From positions 24,184,392-24,248,391 of the forward strand of contig JBBMNZ010000003.1 in NCBI GenBank assembly GCA_037954325.1: DNA of 64,000 nt, written 5' to 3'. The stretch's first letter is position 1. Each line of letters starts with the position of its first letter. The DNA comes from Fistularia commersonii. Taxonomy: Eukaryota; Chordata; Actinopteri; Syngnathiformes; Fistulariidae. The translations under genes and the position numbers were made by a program. Shown here in pieces: positions 10,201 to 20,990 of this stretch. The notes below the pieces were generated by a model. That model worked only from the letters and a program-made list of their open reading frames with translations. It was not told the DNA's origin and ran no database searches.

Positions 10201-13200
10201 TCACTTCACTTTTACTAATTTTTGCTACTTTGTGGTCTACAATAGTCACCTCTTCTACCCTTGCCTCTCTTTCATTTTCCACATTCATCAGTTCTTCAAA
10301 GTACTCTTTCCATCTTCCCATCACTCTTCTAGCATCTGTCAATACATTTCCCTCTCTGTCCTTTATCACCCGGACCTGTTGTACATCCTTTGCATCTTTA
10401 TCTCTCTGTTTCGCCAACCTGTATAGATCATTCTCACCCTCCTTACTATCCAACCGAGCATACAAGTCATCATAAGCCCTTTGTTTTGCCTTTGCTACCT
10501 CTATCTTTACCTTTCGCCGCACCTCCCTGAACTCCTGTCTGTTCTCTTCAGTCCTCTCAGTATCCCACTTCTTCTTCGCTAACCGCTTTCTCTGTATACA
10601 CTCCTGCACTTCCTCATTCCACCACCAAGTCTCCTTATCTACTTTCCTTCCAGATGACACACCAAGTACTCTTTTACCTGTCTCCCTGATAACACTAGCT
10701 GTAGTTGTCCAATCATCTGGAAGCTCACCCTGACCACCCAGACCCTTTCTCAACTCCTCCCTGAAAACCATGCAACACTCCTCCCTTTTCAGCTTCCACC
10801 ATTTTGTCCTCTGCTCTGCCTTTGTCCTCTTCATCTTCCTTGTCACCAGAGTCATCCTACAAACCACCATCCTATGCTGTCTGGCTACACTCTCACCTAC
10901 AACTACTTTGCAGTCACTAATCTCTTTCAGGTTACCTCGTCTATACAAGATGTAGTCTACCTGCGTGCTCCTACCTCCGCTCTTATAAGTTACCCTATGT
11001 TCCTGTTTTTTCTGGAAAAAGGTGTTCACTACAGCCATTTCCATCCTTTTTGCAAAATCTACCACCATCTGTCCCTCTGCATTCCTATCCTGGATACCAA
11101 ATCTGCCCATCACTTCTTCATCCCCTCTATTGCCTTCACCGACATGTCCATTGAAGTCTGCACCAATGACCACTCTCTCATTTCTGGGAATATTCTGCAT
11201 CACTTCATCTAACTCATTCCAGAACTTCTCCTTCTCTTCAGATTCACATCCCACCTGCGGGGCATAGCCACTAACAACATTGAGCATCACACCTTCGATT
11301 TCCAGTTTCAGACTCATAAGTCTATCTGACATTCTTTTCACCTCTAGGACGTTCCTAACAAACTCCTCCTTCAAGATAACTCCTACTCCATTTCTCTTCT
11401 TGTCAGTACCATAATAGTACAACTTAAAGCCTGCTCCTAAGCTTCTAGCCTTACTACCTTTCCACCTGGTCTCCTGGACACACAGTATATCCACCTTCCT
11501 TCTCTGCATCATGTCGACCAGCTCTCTACCTTTTCCTGTCATAGTCCCAACATTCAAAGTCCCTACTCTCAGTCCCAGACTCTTTCCCTTCCTCCTCTCT
11601 CTCTGCTTCCGAACACGCACTCCACCTCTTCTTCTTGTTCTTGTTCTTCGACCCACAGTAGCCCAATTTCCATTAGTACCCTGTAGGTCATCAGTACCAA
11701 TGGCGGTCGTTGTTAACCCGGTCCGCGACCGATCCGGTATGGTATAGTTTTGGTTGTCTCGCATATTTGGTTTTGGCAAAAGTTTTACGCCGGATGCCCT
11801 TCCTGACGCAACCCTCTGCATTTATCCGGGCTTGGGACCGGCACAGGGAGACACTGCTCCGTGCCCCCCCAAGGCAGGCTTGGAGAGGCACGGGCCAGTG
11901 CCGCCCTGAGGCTGCATTTCATCTGTTGTGCAACTGCCTCGTGGTTTGTTCGGGGGATACAGGAGGGGTGACAGACATTGATCCTCCGTCTCTGGTCATG
12001 CGAAGCTTGTGGACCCACAACCACTTACATCAACAGGGGAGTGGATGTAAAATGGTGGACATGAATTTCTTAAGGGTCACAAACCCCCTGAAATAACTCC
12101 CTCAGTGATCGATAATTAGATGTCGTCGCTCTAGTGGCATTTCAAAAGTCTAGAGGACGATGCTAATTTTATTTTTTCATAATTAAAATAGTCAGGAGCT
12201 AAACCGGATGTCTGCAGGGAAACATGTTGTGCATTTGCTCTCACGCACCCACACTATATTCAGGTTCTATGAGATGTCTATGTTTTTGTTTTTTTTTTTC
12301 CCCAGACAAGAATACTCACAATGCCTAAAATTCTGAGTTCACTTATGTCTTTAAAAATGAACTCGGGGGAAGAAATGGATGATCTATTACTTAATAAGAC
12401 TGTCTGTACGTAGTTCTGACAACCAACTGAAGTAGAAAGACTTTAAATGGTTACCAATTTAGGTTTCCTTTCACTGACAGGTCATTTCATCTTTATTCGA
12501 ACCGCTGAGGTTTGTCTGAGTTTTGATAAACTGTTTTCTTTGCCTAGACAAATCGGGACGAGGAACGAGATAAGAAGTTTTCTCGGCGAGTGAATAACAG
12601 CCCTCTTCCAAGTTCCCGCTACAGCAGAGACGGCAGGTGTGTGCCCTCGATGTGCTGCTTCAAATACAGCATCTCACAACTCTTACCTATCTTACTTGGA
12701 TATATCCTTGCCTCTACAGTGCTGACATTTCCCTATTTTTCATTTTTTTTTGATCGCATTCTCAGGAGAGATGACCGTAAGAGGGACGACCGCTCCAGGA
12801 AGAGGGATTATGACCGCAACCCTTCAAGGAGGGACTCCTACCGCGACCGCTACAACCGAAGGAGAGGCCGAAGTCGGAGTTACAGTCGAAGTCGCAGCCG
12901 TAGTTGGAGCAAGGATCGCATTCGAGACCGCGAACGTGACCGTGACAGGGACAGAGACCGGGATCGAGACCGGAGCAGGAGCCACTCGCAGAGCAGAACC
13001 CGGTCCAGGACCAGGAGCAGAGGTGAGAGCCTCCGGATGATGGAAGGGATCCTCGCTTGTTGGAAGAAAGTCCTTTTTTTTTTTTTTACATCAGTTTGGT
13101 TGCAGGAACAGAAACAGCGCCTCATTCATCTTGGCCGTTATTGATCGGTAATTATAGTGAGAAGCCCACAGCACTGATAATGAATGATACAACATACAGT

Positions 13201-16200
13201 ATCATGAATGAATCCCATCACAGGGGTTGACGTCTCATGTTGATTGTCACTTTCTTGTTCATTCGCAGAGCGAGATTCTGGAAAGCTGAAGTACGATCAT
13301 GATCGAGCTGACAGGTCAGAGGGAGCCGACGGTTACACGCCCTCTGCTCTGGTTTCCGCTGCAAACACATCGCACTTCCCCGTGCCAACGCTGAGCAGCA
13401 CCATCACGGTCATCGCGCCCACACATCATCACACTAACAACACCAGCGAGAGCTGGTCCGATTTCTGCCCTGACCACCCCGTGGATCGCGGCCATTTTAT
13501 CAGGGGCCCGCCCCCTCAGCAACGGAAGCGTTGCCGTGACTATGATGGTGAGAACTTTTTTGCATAAAATATATAAGAGGATTGGTTTTGAGACGAGCAA
13601 AACTGCTGCAGGTGTTAAATATTGTGACCTCTTAGACTGTCTGACACTTGTGCATCTTCTCCAGAGAAAGGTTTCTGCATGCGTGGGGACATGTGTCCAT
13701 TCGACCACGGCAGCGACCCGGTTGTGGTGGAGGATGTCGTTTTGCCCAACATCCTGCCCTTCCAGCCTCCACCCATCCCAGGTGTGGAGCCCCCGCCGCC
13801 CCCTGGTCTCCCGCCCCCTCCACCTCTGATGAACCCCCCACCTGTGAATTTGGGGCCTCCCGTGCCCCCACCCGGCGCCCTCCCGCCCAGCCTTCCACCA
13901 GTCGCAGGTACTCCCGGTTGGGTTTTTTTTTTTTTTTTAAATATGTATTGGCCCAAATTACAGGTTGTCTCAGAACTATCTTTGCAATCAGTGCAAGTTG
14001 CAAAATCCTCTGACTCAAACTGATGTCAAGGAAATGCAAAGGAGATGGAAAAAAATTTGCAGAATCATCAATTCCTTTTACCAAAATTGCTGTTTGCATC
14101 GTTAGCCTTGGTGAGCATTTTTCGACACCTTGCTTTCTGTATGTGTCACAGGTCCTCCTCCTCCACTTCCTCCACTCCAGCCATCAGGCATGGACGCTCC
14201 ACCGAACTCCATCACAAGCTCTGTTCCCACAATTGTCACCTCTGGGATGCGCTCCTCCCTGCCGCAAGCATCAGTGCCACTATTCACCTCTGGTAACGGC
14301 CGTGTGGTTTCAAAGTCACCAATTTCAGCCTTTGCTTGATTTATCGCTGTTCGGTCATTTAAGAAGCTGAGACGTTTGCTCTCTGGCGCCACCAGACACC
14401 TACGAGTCGGACGTGTACAATCCCGAGGCTCCCAGCATCACGAATACTTCGAGGCCAATGTACCGCCACCGCGTCAACGCCCAGAGGCCCAACCTGATTG
14501 GTCTAACGATGGGTGATGTAGATCAGCCGCCGAGAGGTGGGTCGTTCTCTTTTCACTCAAAAGACGGATAAAAAAATAATTGGGAGAAGGAAAACAGGAC
14601 GTTCTGAATACATTAACATGCGGTGCGCCTGACCTTACAGAAACATTTTTAGTATTCTCGGCACACCACAGTATGTCTGCGTTCTTGACCTTTTACTGGC
14701 GATGCGAGCCAGAGTGTGATCTTTCGGTGGCTTTGCAGAGTATCACCACAGCTGACCCGTCTTGTGTTTGTGTGTTGTCCCATCCCCCCACCCCCCTCCC
14801 CCCGCAGAAAAGATTCCAAATAACAACATGAGGATAGTTATGGAATCCGATCCAAGAAAGAGACCGGCGGGCTCACATGATGGAGGCATCCCCTCCAAAA
14901 AACCTTGGTTTGACAAGTAAGGCATCTCCTTTATGTGGGATGGAAATTAAAGTCACACGAAGCGGATTACGCGTTAAACCCAGCTGTCTTCAGCCATTAG
15001 CGTTTTTCTTCTCTCTCTACAGACCCAACTTTAACAAACCCAACCACCAGGGCTACCACAAGAGAGCCCCATTCACCTCTCCCAACACAAAGCTGCTGGT
15101 TCGGCAAATTCCCGCCGAGCTCAACAACATCAGCAAACTCAATGAACATTTCAGCAAGTTTGGCACCATCGTCAACCTGCAGGTCAGTGGCTACATGGCG
15201 CCGTAGGAGTTTTAACCATGTGCTCGTCACACATCCAGGAGAGGCGGTTTGCGTGAGATTGCTTCGAGATTCAAAAGAATTTGAGTCATGGTGCAACTGA
15301 AACAGACGGGTGTTCATTAACACTGCTTTAGTTTACTGTGAACAACTTTCTTAATATTGTCTGCTTTCAAAGGACTTTAATAAATATAGTGGTTGGGGGG
15401 GAAACACTTGACCTGCTCCGATATGGTTTCATGATTGGCTTGTTATCTGAAAACAGATTTTCGGGGTTTTGGGGCGGGAAAAAACTCATTTCTGAAAAAG
15501 CAGAACACCCGAAATAAATGGTAAACCAACGGCATGGCACAGTCACGGGTACTGCAAGTGGACAGAAGCACAGTGTAATTACAGGATCAGCCTAATTGAC
15601 CCTTTGAAACAATGCAAGAGAACTTCGTGTCCTGATAACCATCATTCATATGTTTACAAAGTATCGGCCCAGGTTTTTGTCCTGAAAACCAGAAATTAAA
15701 CCTGCAAATTTTACATTTGAATGGCGTATTAACAGACAAATAGCGCAGTGGAGTCATGCTTTCAATCCGAGAGGAATTTTGCAACACCAAGCCAGATTTC
15801 TCACACCAAAGCAGATGCTATTTTCTGTGTTCCAGTCGGAATCTGATCCAAGCCTCGCCTCCATTACGGAGCAAAGCTGAGCAGCTAAAGTGTTTCCTTT
15901 CAGTGAGTCGTACATCCAGTTATTGGTGTTACTGCAATAAAAGGCAACGTCTAAATGATTTGCGGGAAGCTCCGAGTACATTGTGAGTGTCCGCACGGAG
16001 GCCTCTCTGCAGTGGTAAATATAGAGGGCTTTACGAAACGGTGCCGACGACTGCAAACACTAGATTTTTTGAATCATAAAGATAGAACAAGAATCTTGCC
16101 TTGTTTATCTTGGTCAGATGCGCCTTAGCAGTCGAAGTGGGTCGCCGGTCACGTGACCGCCGACACAAATAGCAGGTTGAATTCTGCATAAAGTGTCGGG

Positions 16201-19200
16201 TCGTACGCTCAGCTCAGACGGAGTTAAGATATGAAACAGTAAGCAATTTTTTTGGCGGTGCGGCTGATGCAGATCAACGCCGCTTCATCTCCAGACTATG
16301 TCGGTGGAGAGGGATTTGTCGGCGGCCGCCTGATCTCATCCCATAAGTGCTTGTTTGCCGGTGACGTAAGAACAACACAGAGGGGCGCCGTAGCCACCTT
16401 GTAGTCATCTTCTCCCTTTCCCCGACAGGTGGCCTACCAGAACAATCCCGAGGGAGCTCTGATCCAGTTTGCCTCTCCGGACGAGGCCAAGCGAGCTATG
16501 CAAAGCACCGAGGCCGTTCTCAACAACCGCTTCATCAGGGTGCACTGGTTCCGTGACAACGCCGGTGACGGCCAGGGCCAATCTCACTCCCAGCCGCCGC
16601 TGCAGCCTCAGCCGCCCATGGTAAAACCTTCTTTTGTTTTCGCATATCCGCTCGTCTCGGAGGTTCTCTAGAGGGGCTTGATATCTGAATATACGCCACT
16701 GTAGATTTCTACACAAACACATTTCAAATTTTGTAGTCCTTTTCGCTTTCATGGAAAGTTGAGTTGGCGAATTAAGACTCACCCGCTAGTCCGCATTTCC
16801 TGAATGAGGAAGAATGTGTATAAATAGCACTAATGTCGACTTTCCCTTAGCACAGAAGTGGATGCTTATAATGACATTTTTACAAGTAAAGATGATTCAT
16901 TTTTAAAAACTGCGGATTTTAGCTACAGTTTAAAACGGAGGAAGCATAACTCACCACCTCCGCACTTGTCTCCACTTTCACTTCTGAATTGGAAACACTT
17001 TGAAAACGGCGAAGACAGTTTCTCCCCCGTAGACGTGCGTGTTAAAGGGAGCTTTTTACCTCCGCGGCTGTTCTGTCCACCTTCACTGTGTCGATCAGCT
17101 GCGGCGTGACGTACGTGTGCTCTGACATTCAGCAGCCCCCAGCTACATCTCTGAAGCAGTCTGTCAAAGATCGTCTCGGGCCCCTGCTTCCCGCCAACTC
17201 CGAGCCGTCTCAAGAGTGTAGCGCGGCGTCTCAGGTGTGTGTTGCCGATGGCGGTGAGCTTACGCTTCGCTCAATGCACCCGCTTAAACCCGCGTAATGT
17301 TTCTGTCAACATGCCCCCCTCCCCTTCCCGATTGTTGCAGAATCCCGCTAAAGTGTCGGTGAAGGACCGTTTGGGTTTCTCTGCCAAACCTGTCGCCACC
17401 GTGGAGAAAGTGAGCGTCCGCCTCTTCGGCAGTCGGTGTCCCTCCCCGCTCATCGAGCCCGCGTAACGTTCTGCGCTCTCTTTTGACTCCTTCTCAGGTG
17501 TTCTCAACCTCGATGGGTCTGACAAAGACCGTGTACAACCCGGCCGCCCTGAAGGCAGTCCAGAAAACCACAGAGGAAGCGCTGAAAAAGAAGCAGGTGG
17601 GTGAAGCCTCGCCTCGTCCGTTTCAAGAATCAAAGCCATGAGAAGTTACGAGATGTAATATTTTTCCATCATTCCTCCGGCAGGAAGCCCTAAGACTTCA
17701 GCAGGATGTGAGGAAGAAGAAGCAGGAGATCCTGGAGAAACACATCGAGACTCAGAAGGTCAGATACCGCGGAACAGGGCCTTCTCTCAGATTAGCGGGG
17801 GTGGCCGAGGCCGTCGCGTTGCCTAGATGTTGATCGTTAAAAGATATCGTAGACGCAGACTATTTAAATGCTGATAAAGATGCACCGCTCTTTCCTGAAG
17901 TCCAGGTGATGTTTGTCAGCTTGGAGGTTTTCTTCTGGCTGTGGCCCGTCGCTTTGCTGTGTTTGGACACGAATGTTGACCATGTGATCCCCCGTCCTGC
18001 GCAGCTCCTGATCTCCAAGCTGGAGAAGAACAAGGCGATGAAACCCGAAGACAAATCCAAGATCATGGAGACTTTGAGCACCTTAACGAAGGGCATCACC
18101 AAACTGCAAGAGGAGATAAAAGGAATCTCGGGAAGCAGCAACCCGCTACGCGGCGTCAAGAGCAAAGCCCAGGTGCTGATGTAAACCTACTGCTCTTTTG
18201 TTTTTTTTCACTGCCTGGATGAGTTATTTAACCCTTCTCCTGCCAAACTCAATGTTTCTTCACAGCTTGATCTAGTTTACCTAACAGCCGCAGCGCAAAG
18301 GATTCAAACGTTTGCAGCGGCCTGCATGTTTCTAATTTCACCGCTTGTTTGTTTCGCCACCCCCCTCTCTGCCGTCAGGCTCAGAAGGAACTGCTCGACG
18401 CCGAACTCGACCTGTACAAGAAGACGCAGGCCGGCGAGGACACCGCCTTGTTGAAGATCAAGTATACCCAGCTGCAGATTGAGGTTTTTGAGTGACCCAT
18501 TCACGATCCTTCCCTCTCGCTTGCTGTGTTTGTCCACGTCCACATGGGGGTGCTCCTGCTCTCAGAGTTAAAACGTCTCCTACCGGATTGATTTTTCTGG
18601 TCAAGTTTGTTTTTCCCCCATCTTCCTCCTGTTTGTTTTAGGCTGCCAAAAGGGGGCTGCTGTCTCCGGGGCGAGGCCGCGGGGCCCCCGCCCGTGGCCG
18701 CGGAGCCCCCAGGGCCCGGGGTAGGGGCACCCGGGGCCGGGGAAGAGGCGTTCCCGTGCACGCCGTCGTGGACCATCGGCCACGAGCGCTGCAGATTTCC
18801 GGTTTCTCCGAGACCGAGCGGGTGGACTTGCTTCCGCATTTCGCTGTAAGTTTGCGAAGAACGCCAAAGGTGTTGGTTGTGGGCGAGCTGAGAAAATTTG
18901 GGGATTCTTGTGGCTACTTGCGCGGGAACGGTTGCCGATCTCAGCTGTTTTCAGGTTTCCGATTACACTTTATCTCACGGCTCCTTTTTTCCCGCATTCA
19001 CACATTTTCTTTACTAATTGTCACTAATTTCTCGTAAAAGTGAAATGGTGCTGCAGCGGCAGCACTCGTGATACAGACCTTTAAAATCTTTAGCACCGGC
19101 CCTAGAATACAAACTACCAATAAAAGCTGATGAATGCACTTTACTTTTATGATGAGCTGACTTTCAGTATACTGGGCAATAACTGCACTGTGAGCAGGAG

Positions 19201-20471
19201 CGCTCCTTTCATCAGCGACAACAATGAAAACAAATCCATCGCCTCCTTTAGGATCCCAATTAAAGAAAGCAACGATGCCAGTTACCTTGTCTAAATATCA
19301 ATCTCCTTTAACCCAGTGCTAAGATTCCAGGTGTTTGTCATATGTACAGTGTGGAAACGTGTTTCCCCGTACAATGGAAGTCTTACTTTGCTGTCCACAG
19401 TGCATTTGGATTTGTATTGACATTAAATAGGTACGTTATTGTAAAAATTAACATGCAAGGATAATGATGTCGCACGCAGTGTTTAAAGTCACGGCCTTTG
19501 ATGATGCACGTGACGGCAAAGTGACGGCGACTCTCATTTGTTGACAATTTTGCAGCAATTTGGAGAAATAGAGGATTGTCAGATTGACGAAAGCAACCTG
19601 TCAGCAGTCATCACTTACAGGAGCAGAGCCGAGGCAGAGCAGGCGAGTCACCCGACACACACACACATGTGCACGCTGTATTTCCTGACATTTAGAAAGT
19701 CTAAACATACTAATGAATTCCAGCGCTGCAGAAAAAGCGAAGCGACGCACAGGCTTGGTCGCGATATCTTACTGTTTTATTTCACACTTGACCGCAGGCG
19801 GCGCTTCACGGCGTGAAGCTGAACAACCAGAGTCTGCGCCTGGCCTGGCACAAGCCCGCCACCGCCCTGAGCACCGCCGACGCCGACGAGGCCGAGCCAG
19901 AGGAAGAAGAGGTCTGTGGGAGTTTTTCGCCGCAATAATCATTTTAGCACCTTGATGCTGTACATAGCACTCGGATGACCTTTTTCATATTCCCTGCGTG
20001 CTACATGCTTCACCCTGTTATTCATAGAGAGATGGAAAGCAAGCAGCGGCGGTACGAATAGTGGCCAAGTCTTTATTTTGTCCAAATTTTTAAAAGGGTT
20101 CGCTCCAAGCTGAGCTCACGAGTGACGCTCTGAAAGGGGCACCAGCGGTGGACGGAGGGGGCGGCCGTCACCTTTGAGTCACATGGCCGAGAGGGTTCGG
20201 GGCCAAACTGCCGGACTCGCGTTTTCAAAGCAAGTTTTTATTTATCCAAATGCCACGGCGATGTTATACTTGACAAACACCAGAGGGAGCCGTTCCCTCC
20301 CCCACGGCTGCAGAGAAAAGGCCTCGCTGGGAACGCGTCCTGATGTTCCGGTCTGTTTGTTTTGTTGGGTTCTTCCAACAGTACCCGGAAGAATCGCTGA
20401 CCGACGACGCGCTGCTGCAGGACGACGACGAGGAAGAGGACGACAACGAGTCCCGCTCCTGGCGCAGATGA
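7223..20471 (+). CDS. rbm26: RNA-binding protein 26 (complete, 22 exons)
   Basis: Exons: 7223-7281, 7617-7735, 7828-7946, 12548-12636, 12766-13022, 13269-13547, 13665-13907, 14152-14292, 14396-14536, 14808-14916, 15023-15182, 16429-16620, 17133-17234, 17341-17409, 17498-17596, 17684-17758, 18005-18172, 18379-18483, 18642-18845, 19556-19642, 19798-19911, 20382-20471. They sum to 3021 bases, 1006 residues plus TGA, close to the mammalian protein. Domains in order: PWI-like N-terminus (about 1-75); RS/RD/RE-rich region (about 130-215); CCCH zinc finger C303-x8-C312-x5-C318-x3-H322; proline-rich linker; RRM1 (about 541-613); coiled coil (about 727-842); RG-rich patch; RRM2 (about 892-963); acidic tail ending SRSWRR. 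Family knowledge links RBM26/RBM27 to nuclear poly(A)-RNA decay with the MTR4-ZFC3H1 machinery. RBM26 is preferred over RBM27 because of the SYLPQPEQPS, ITVIAPTHH and RCRDYDEKGFCMRG matches. Intron 3 hosts an antisense LINE. Confidence 0.95.
8716..8732. repeat. target-site duplication, left copy (17 bp)
   Basis: TCATCTGTTGTGCAACT directly precedes the TTC-repeat end of the element. The identical 17 bases recur at 11919-11935 beyond the other end. The duplication is perfect, which points to a young insertion. Confidence 0.9.
8765..11821 (-). CDS. RTE retrotransposon endonuclease/reverse transcriptase polyprotein, copy 1 (1018 aa)
   Basis: The open frame is intact from ATG to TGA. A basic N-terminal stretch (about 57-82) is followed by an exonuclease-endonuclease-phosphatase domain with LNVGTM (N90), QETRW (E117), SGYAPQ (Y186), GADFNG (D222/N224), VDYIL (D289) and RQHRM (H316), i.e. 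the residue set expected for target-DNA nicking. The reverse transcriptase spans about 545-800 with PDDIPVEVWK, YRGIKLMSH, VDLEKAYD (D679), GLHQGSALSPFLF and FADD (768-771). A C-terminal domain carries YGLET and GRPKRRFMD. All catalytic motifs are present, so the protein may be functional. Many fish genome sets label such ORFs craniofacial development protein 2-like. Versus the second copy it has V528, V863 and T897. Confidence 0.93.
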   Translation of the reverse strand: MQRVASGRASGVKLLPKPNMRDNQNYTIPDRSRTGLTTTAIGTDDLQGTNGNWATVGRRTRTRRRGGVRVRKQRERRKGKSLGLRVGTLNVGTMTGKGRELVDMMQRRKVDILCVQETRWKGSKARSLGAGFKLYYYGTDKKRNGVGVILKEEFVRNVLEVKRMSDRLMSLKLEIEGVMLNVVSGYAPQVGCESEEKEKFWNELDEVMQNIPRNERVVIGADFNGHVGEGNRGDEEVMGRFGIQDRNAEGQMVVDFAKRMEMAVVNTFFQKKQEHRVTYKSGGRSTQVDYILYRRGNLKEISDCKVVVGESVARQHRMVVCRMTLVTRKMKRTKAEQRTKWWKLKREECCMVFREELRKGLGGQGELPDDWTTTASVIRETGKRVLGVSSGRKVDKETWWWNEEVQECIQRKRLAKKKWDTERTEENRQEFREVRRKVKIEVAKAKQRAYDDLYARLDSKEGENDLYRLAKQRDKDAKDVQQVRVIKDREGNVLTDARRVMGRWKEYFEELMNVENEREARVEEVTIVDHKVAKISKSEVRKALKRMKSGKAVGPDDIPVEVWKCLGEAAVDFLTRLFNRILESEKMPEEWRQSVMVPIFKNKGDVQNCGNYRGIKLMSHTMKLWERVVETRLRAEVSICEQQYGFMPRKSTTDAVFALRMLIEKYREGQRELHCVFVDLEKAYDRVPREELWYCMRKSGVAEKYVGLVQDMYASCETLVRCAVGVTEKFKVEVGLHQGSALSPFLFAMVMDRLTDEVRQESPWTMMFADDIVICSESRQQVEENLERWRYALERRGMKVSRSKTEYMCVNERNSGGAVRLQGMEIKKLEDFRYLGSTVQSNGECGKEVKRRVQAGWNGWRKVSGVLCDRRLSARIKGKVYKTVVRPAMMYGLETVTMTKRQQAELEVAEMKMLRFSLGVTRMDRIRNESIRGTAHVRCFGEKVREARLRWFGHVQRRDSEYIGRRMLELELPGKRSRGRPKRRFMDVVREDMKVAGVREEDTENRVRWRKLTRCGDP
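11691..11891 (-). CDS. small upstream overlapping ORF in RTE copy 1 (66 aa)
   Basis: A 66-codon frame opens in the 5' UTR at 11891 and runs through the main ORF start at 11821 to a stop at 11691, in another frame. It is basic and Arg/Lys-rich in the middle (RKGIRRKTFAKTKYARQPK). Some RTE elements have a tiny ORF1 overlapping ORF2, and this is in the right place. It could equally be chance, because the overlapping part is constrained by the main ORF. No domain recognised. Confidence 0.35.
   Translation of the reverse strand: MPLQACLGGARSSVSLCRSQARINAEGCVRKGIRRKTFAKTKYARQPKLYHTGSVADRVNNDRHWY
11850..11902 (-). other. three-tier hairpin in the 5' UTR of RTE copy 1
   Basis: On the element's sense (minus) strand the 5' UTR folds on paper as three stacked stems. 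These are GGCACTG with CAGTGTC (one G-U pair), CCGTGCC with GGCACGG, and CCAAG with CTTGG closing a 5-base loop; small internal loops separate the stems. It starts 16 bases from the element's 5' end. The role is unknown; a promoter, a translation element or a 5' self-cleaving fold as in some other non-LTR elements are possible. Confidence 0.55.
11919..11935. repeat. target-site duplication, right copy (17 bp)
   Basis: Exact repeat of 8716-8732, directly after the 5' end of the antisense LINE. Confidence 0.9.
15183..16428 (+). other. rbm26 intron 11 (1.2 kb)
   Basis: This intron splits RRM1. I see no repeat family, ORF of note or RNA gene. A G-run is near 15394 and a CpG-rich stretch at about 16120-16390 includes GTCACGTGAC. 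Confidence 0.55.
19643..19797 (+). other. GC-AG intron in rbm26
   Basis: Exon 20 must end at GAG CAG (19642) to join in frame with exon 21 (GCGGCGCTTCACGGC) and encode AEAEQAALHG, as expected of the RRM2 helix. The bases that follow are GCGAGT, so the donor is GC rather than GT. No in-frame GT donor exists within the surrounding exon end. The acceptor is a normal CGCAG. Confidence 0.75.
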
Positions 20472-20990
20472 AGATGAAACGGCGGCCCAACTCTCGTCGG
20501 AGGACGAGCCGACGTCCGGCAGGATGACACAGTTTTAATGCCTGTTTAGAAATCAAACAAGGCGTATTTTGACTTGGCTTAGACCCCCATCCTCACCCCC
20601 ACAGTTATGTAACTTGCAGGCCCGTTTGCAAGTTGATTCATTTTAATGTGTGTTACAAATGCAATGATGTTTTTTCTTAATGCTCTTAATGTAGATTTTT
20701 TTTTTTTTTGTTTGTTTTTGGGGAATTTTGGTTGACAAAAACACAGATAGTTTGTCTGAACATGTGACCGCTTGTTGAACTGTTGGATTAAGAAAACGGA
20801 ACCTGTGTTGTAATTTAACTGATGACCAACTCTAGCTTTTTTGCAGAATAGCATTCGTTTGACCGGTTAAACACTCACGTGTAAATATTTTATGTCTGAG
20901 TTTGAATGATTTGTACGAAAGCTTGGCTTGTCAGTTCTTGGCTTTACTTTTGAATTGTATAAAAAAATAAAGAATTGAAATGGTCTGACA
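20472..20990 (+). other. rbm26 3' UTR
   Basis: T-rich noncoding sequence between the stop codon and a canonical polyadenylation signal. A T-run lies at 20696-20709. No further exon is needed, since the acidic SRSWRR terminus is the family's normal C-terminus. Confidence 0.65.
20966..20971 (+). terminator. rbm26 polyadenylation signal AATAAA
   Basis: AATAAA within TATAAAAAAATAAAGAATTG, about 495 bases after the stop codon and followed by GT/TG-rich and A-rich sequence. It is the only good hexamer close to the end of the gene. Confidence 0.65.

Larger units (their letters stand above)
8733..11918 (-). mobile_element. full-length RTE-clade non-LTR retrotransposon, copy 1
   Basis: The 3.19-kb element is read right to left: GC-rich 5' UTR of about 97 bp, one long ORF (11821 down to 8765), a 3' UTR of only about 30 bp, and a (GAA)n tail at the left end. 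An apurinic-type endonuclease plus reverse transcriptase in one ORF, no RNase H, a very short 3' UTR with a simple-repeat tail, and target duplications of variable length are typical of the RTE clade. It lies in intron 3 of rbm26, antisense to the gene. The copy at 30236-33421 is almost identical. Confidence 0.93.
7947..12547 (+). other. rbm26 intron 3, expanded by a LINE insertion
   Basis: The intron is 4.6 kb, of which 3.2 kb is one antisense RTE element plus its duplicated 17-bp target. Without the insertion it would be about 1.4 kb. The non-LINE parts (7947-8715 and 11936-12547) show only a poly-C run near 8500 and T-runs. Confidence 0.8.

Noticed and set aside
9123..11747. Several + strand open frames of 80-160 codons within the LINE (also 30627-33251)
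   Set aside because: They are the opposite-strand shadow of the long retrotransposon ORF; composition follows the antisense codons.
7223..20471. rbm27 instead of rbm26
   Set aside because: Exon-by-exon residues, including the N-terminus, the zinc finger surroundings and the SRSWRR end, fit recalled RBM26 better.
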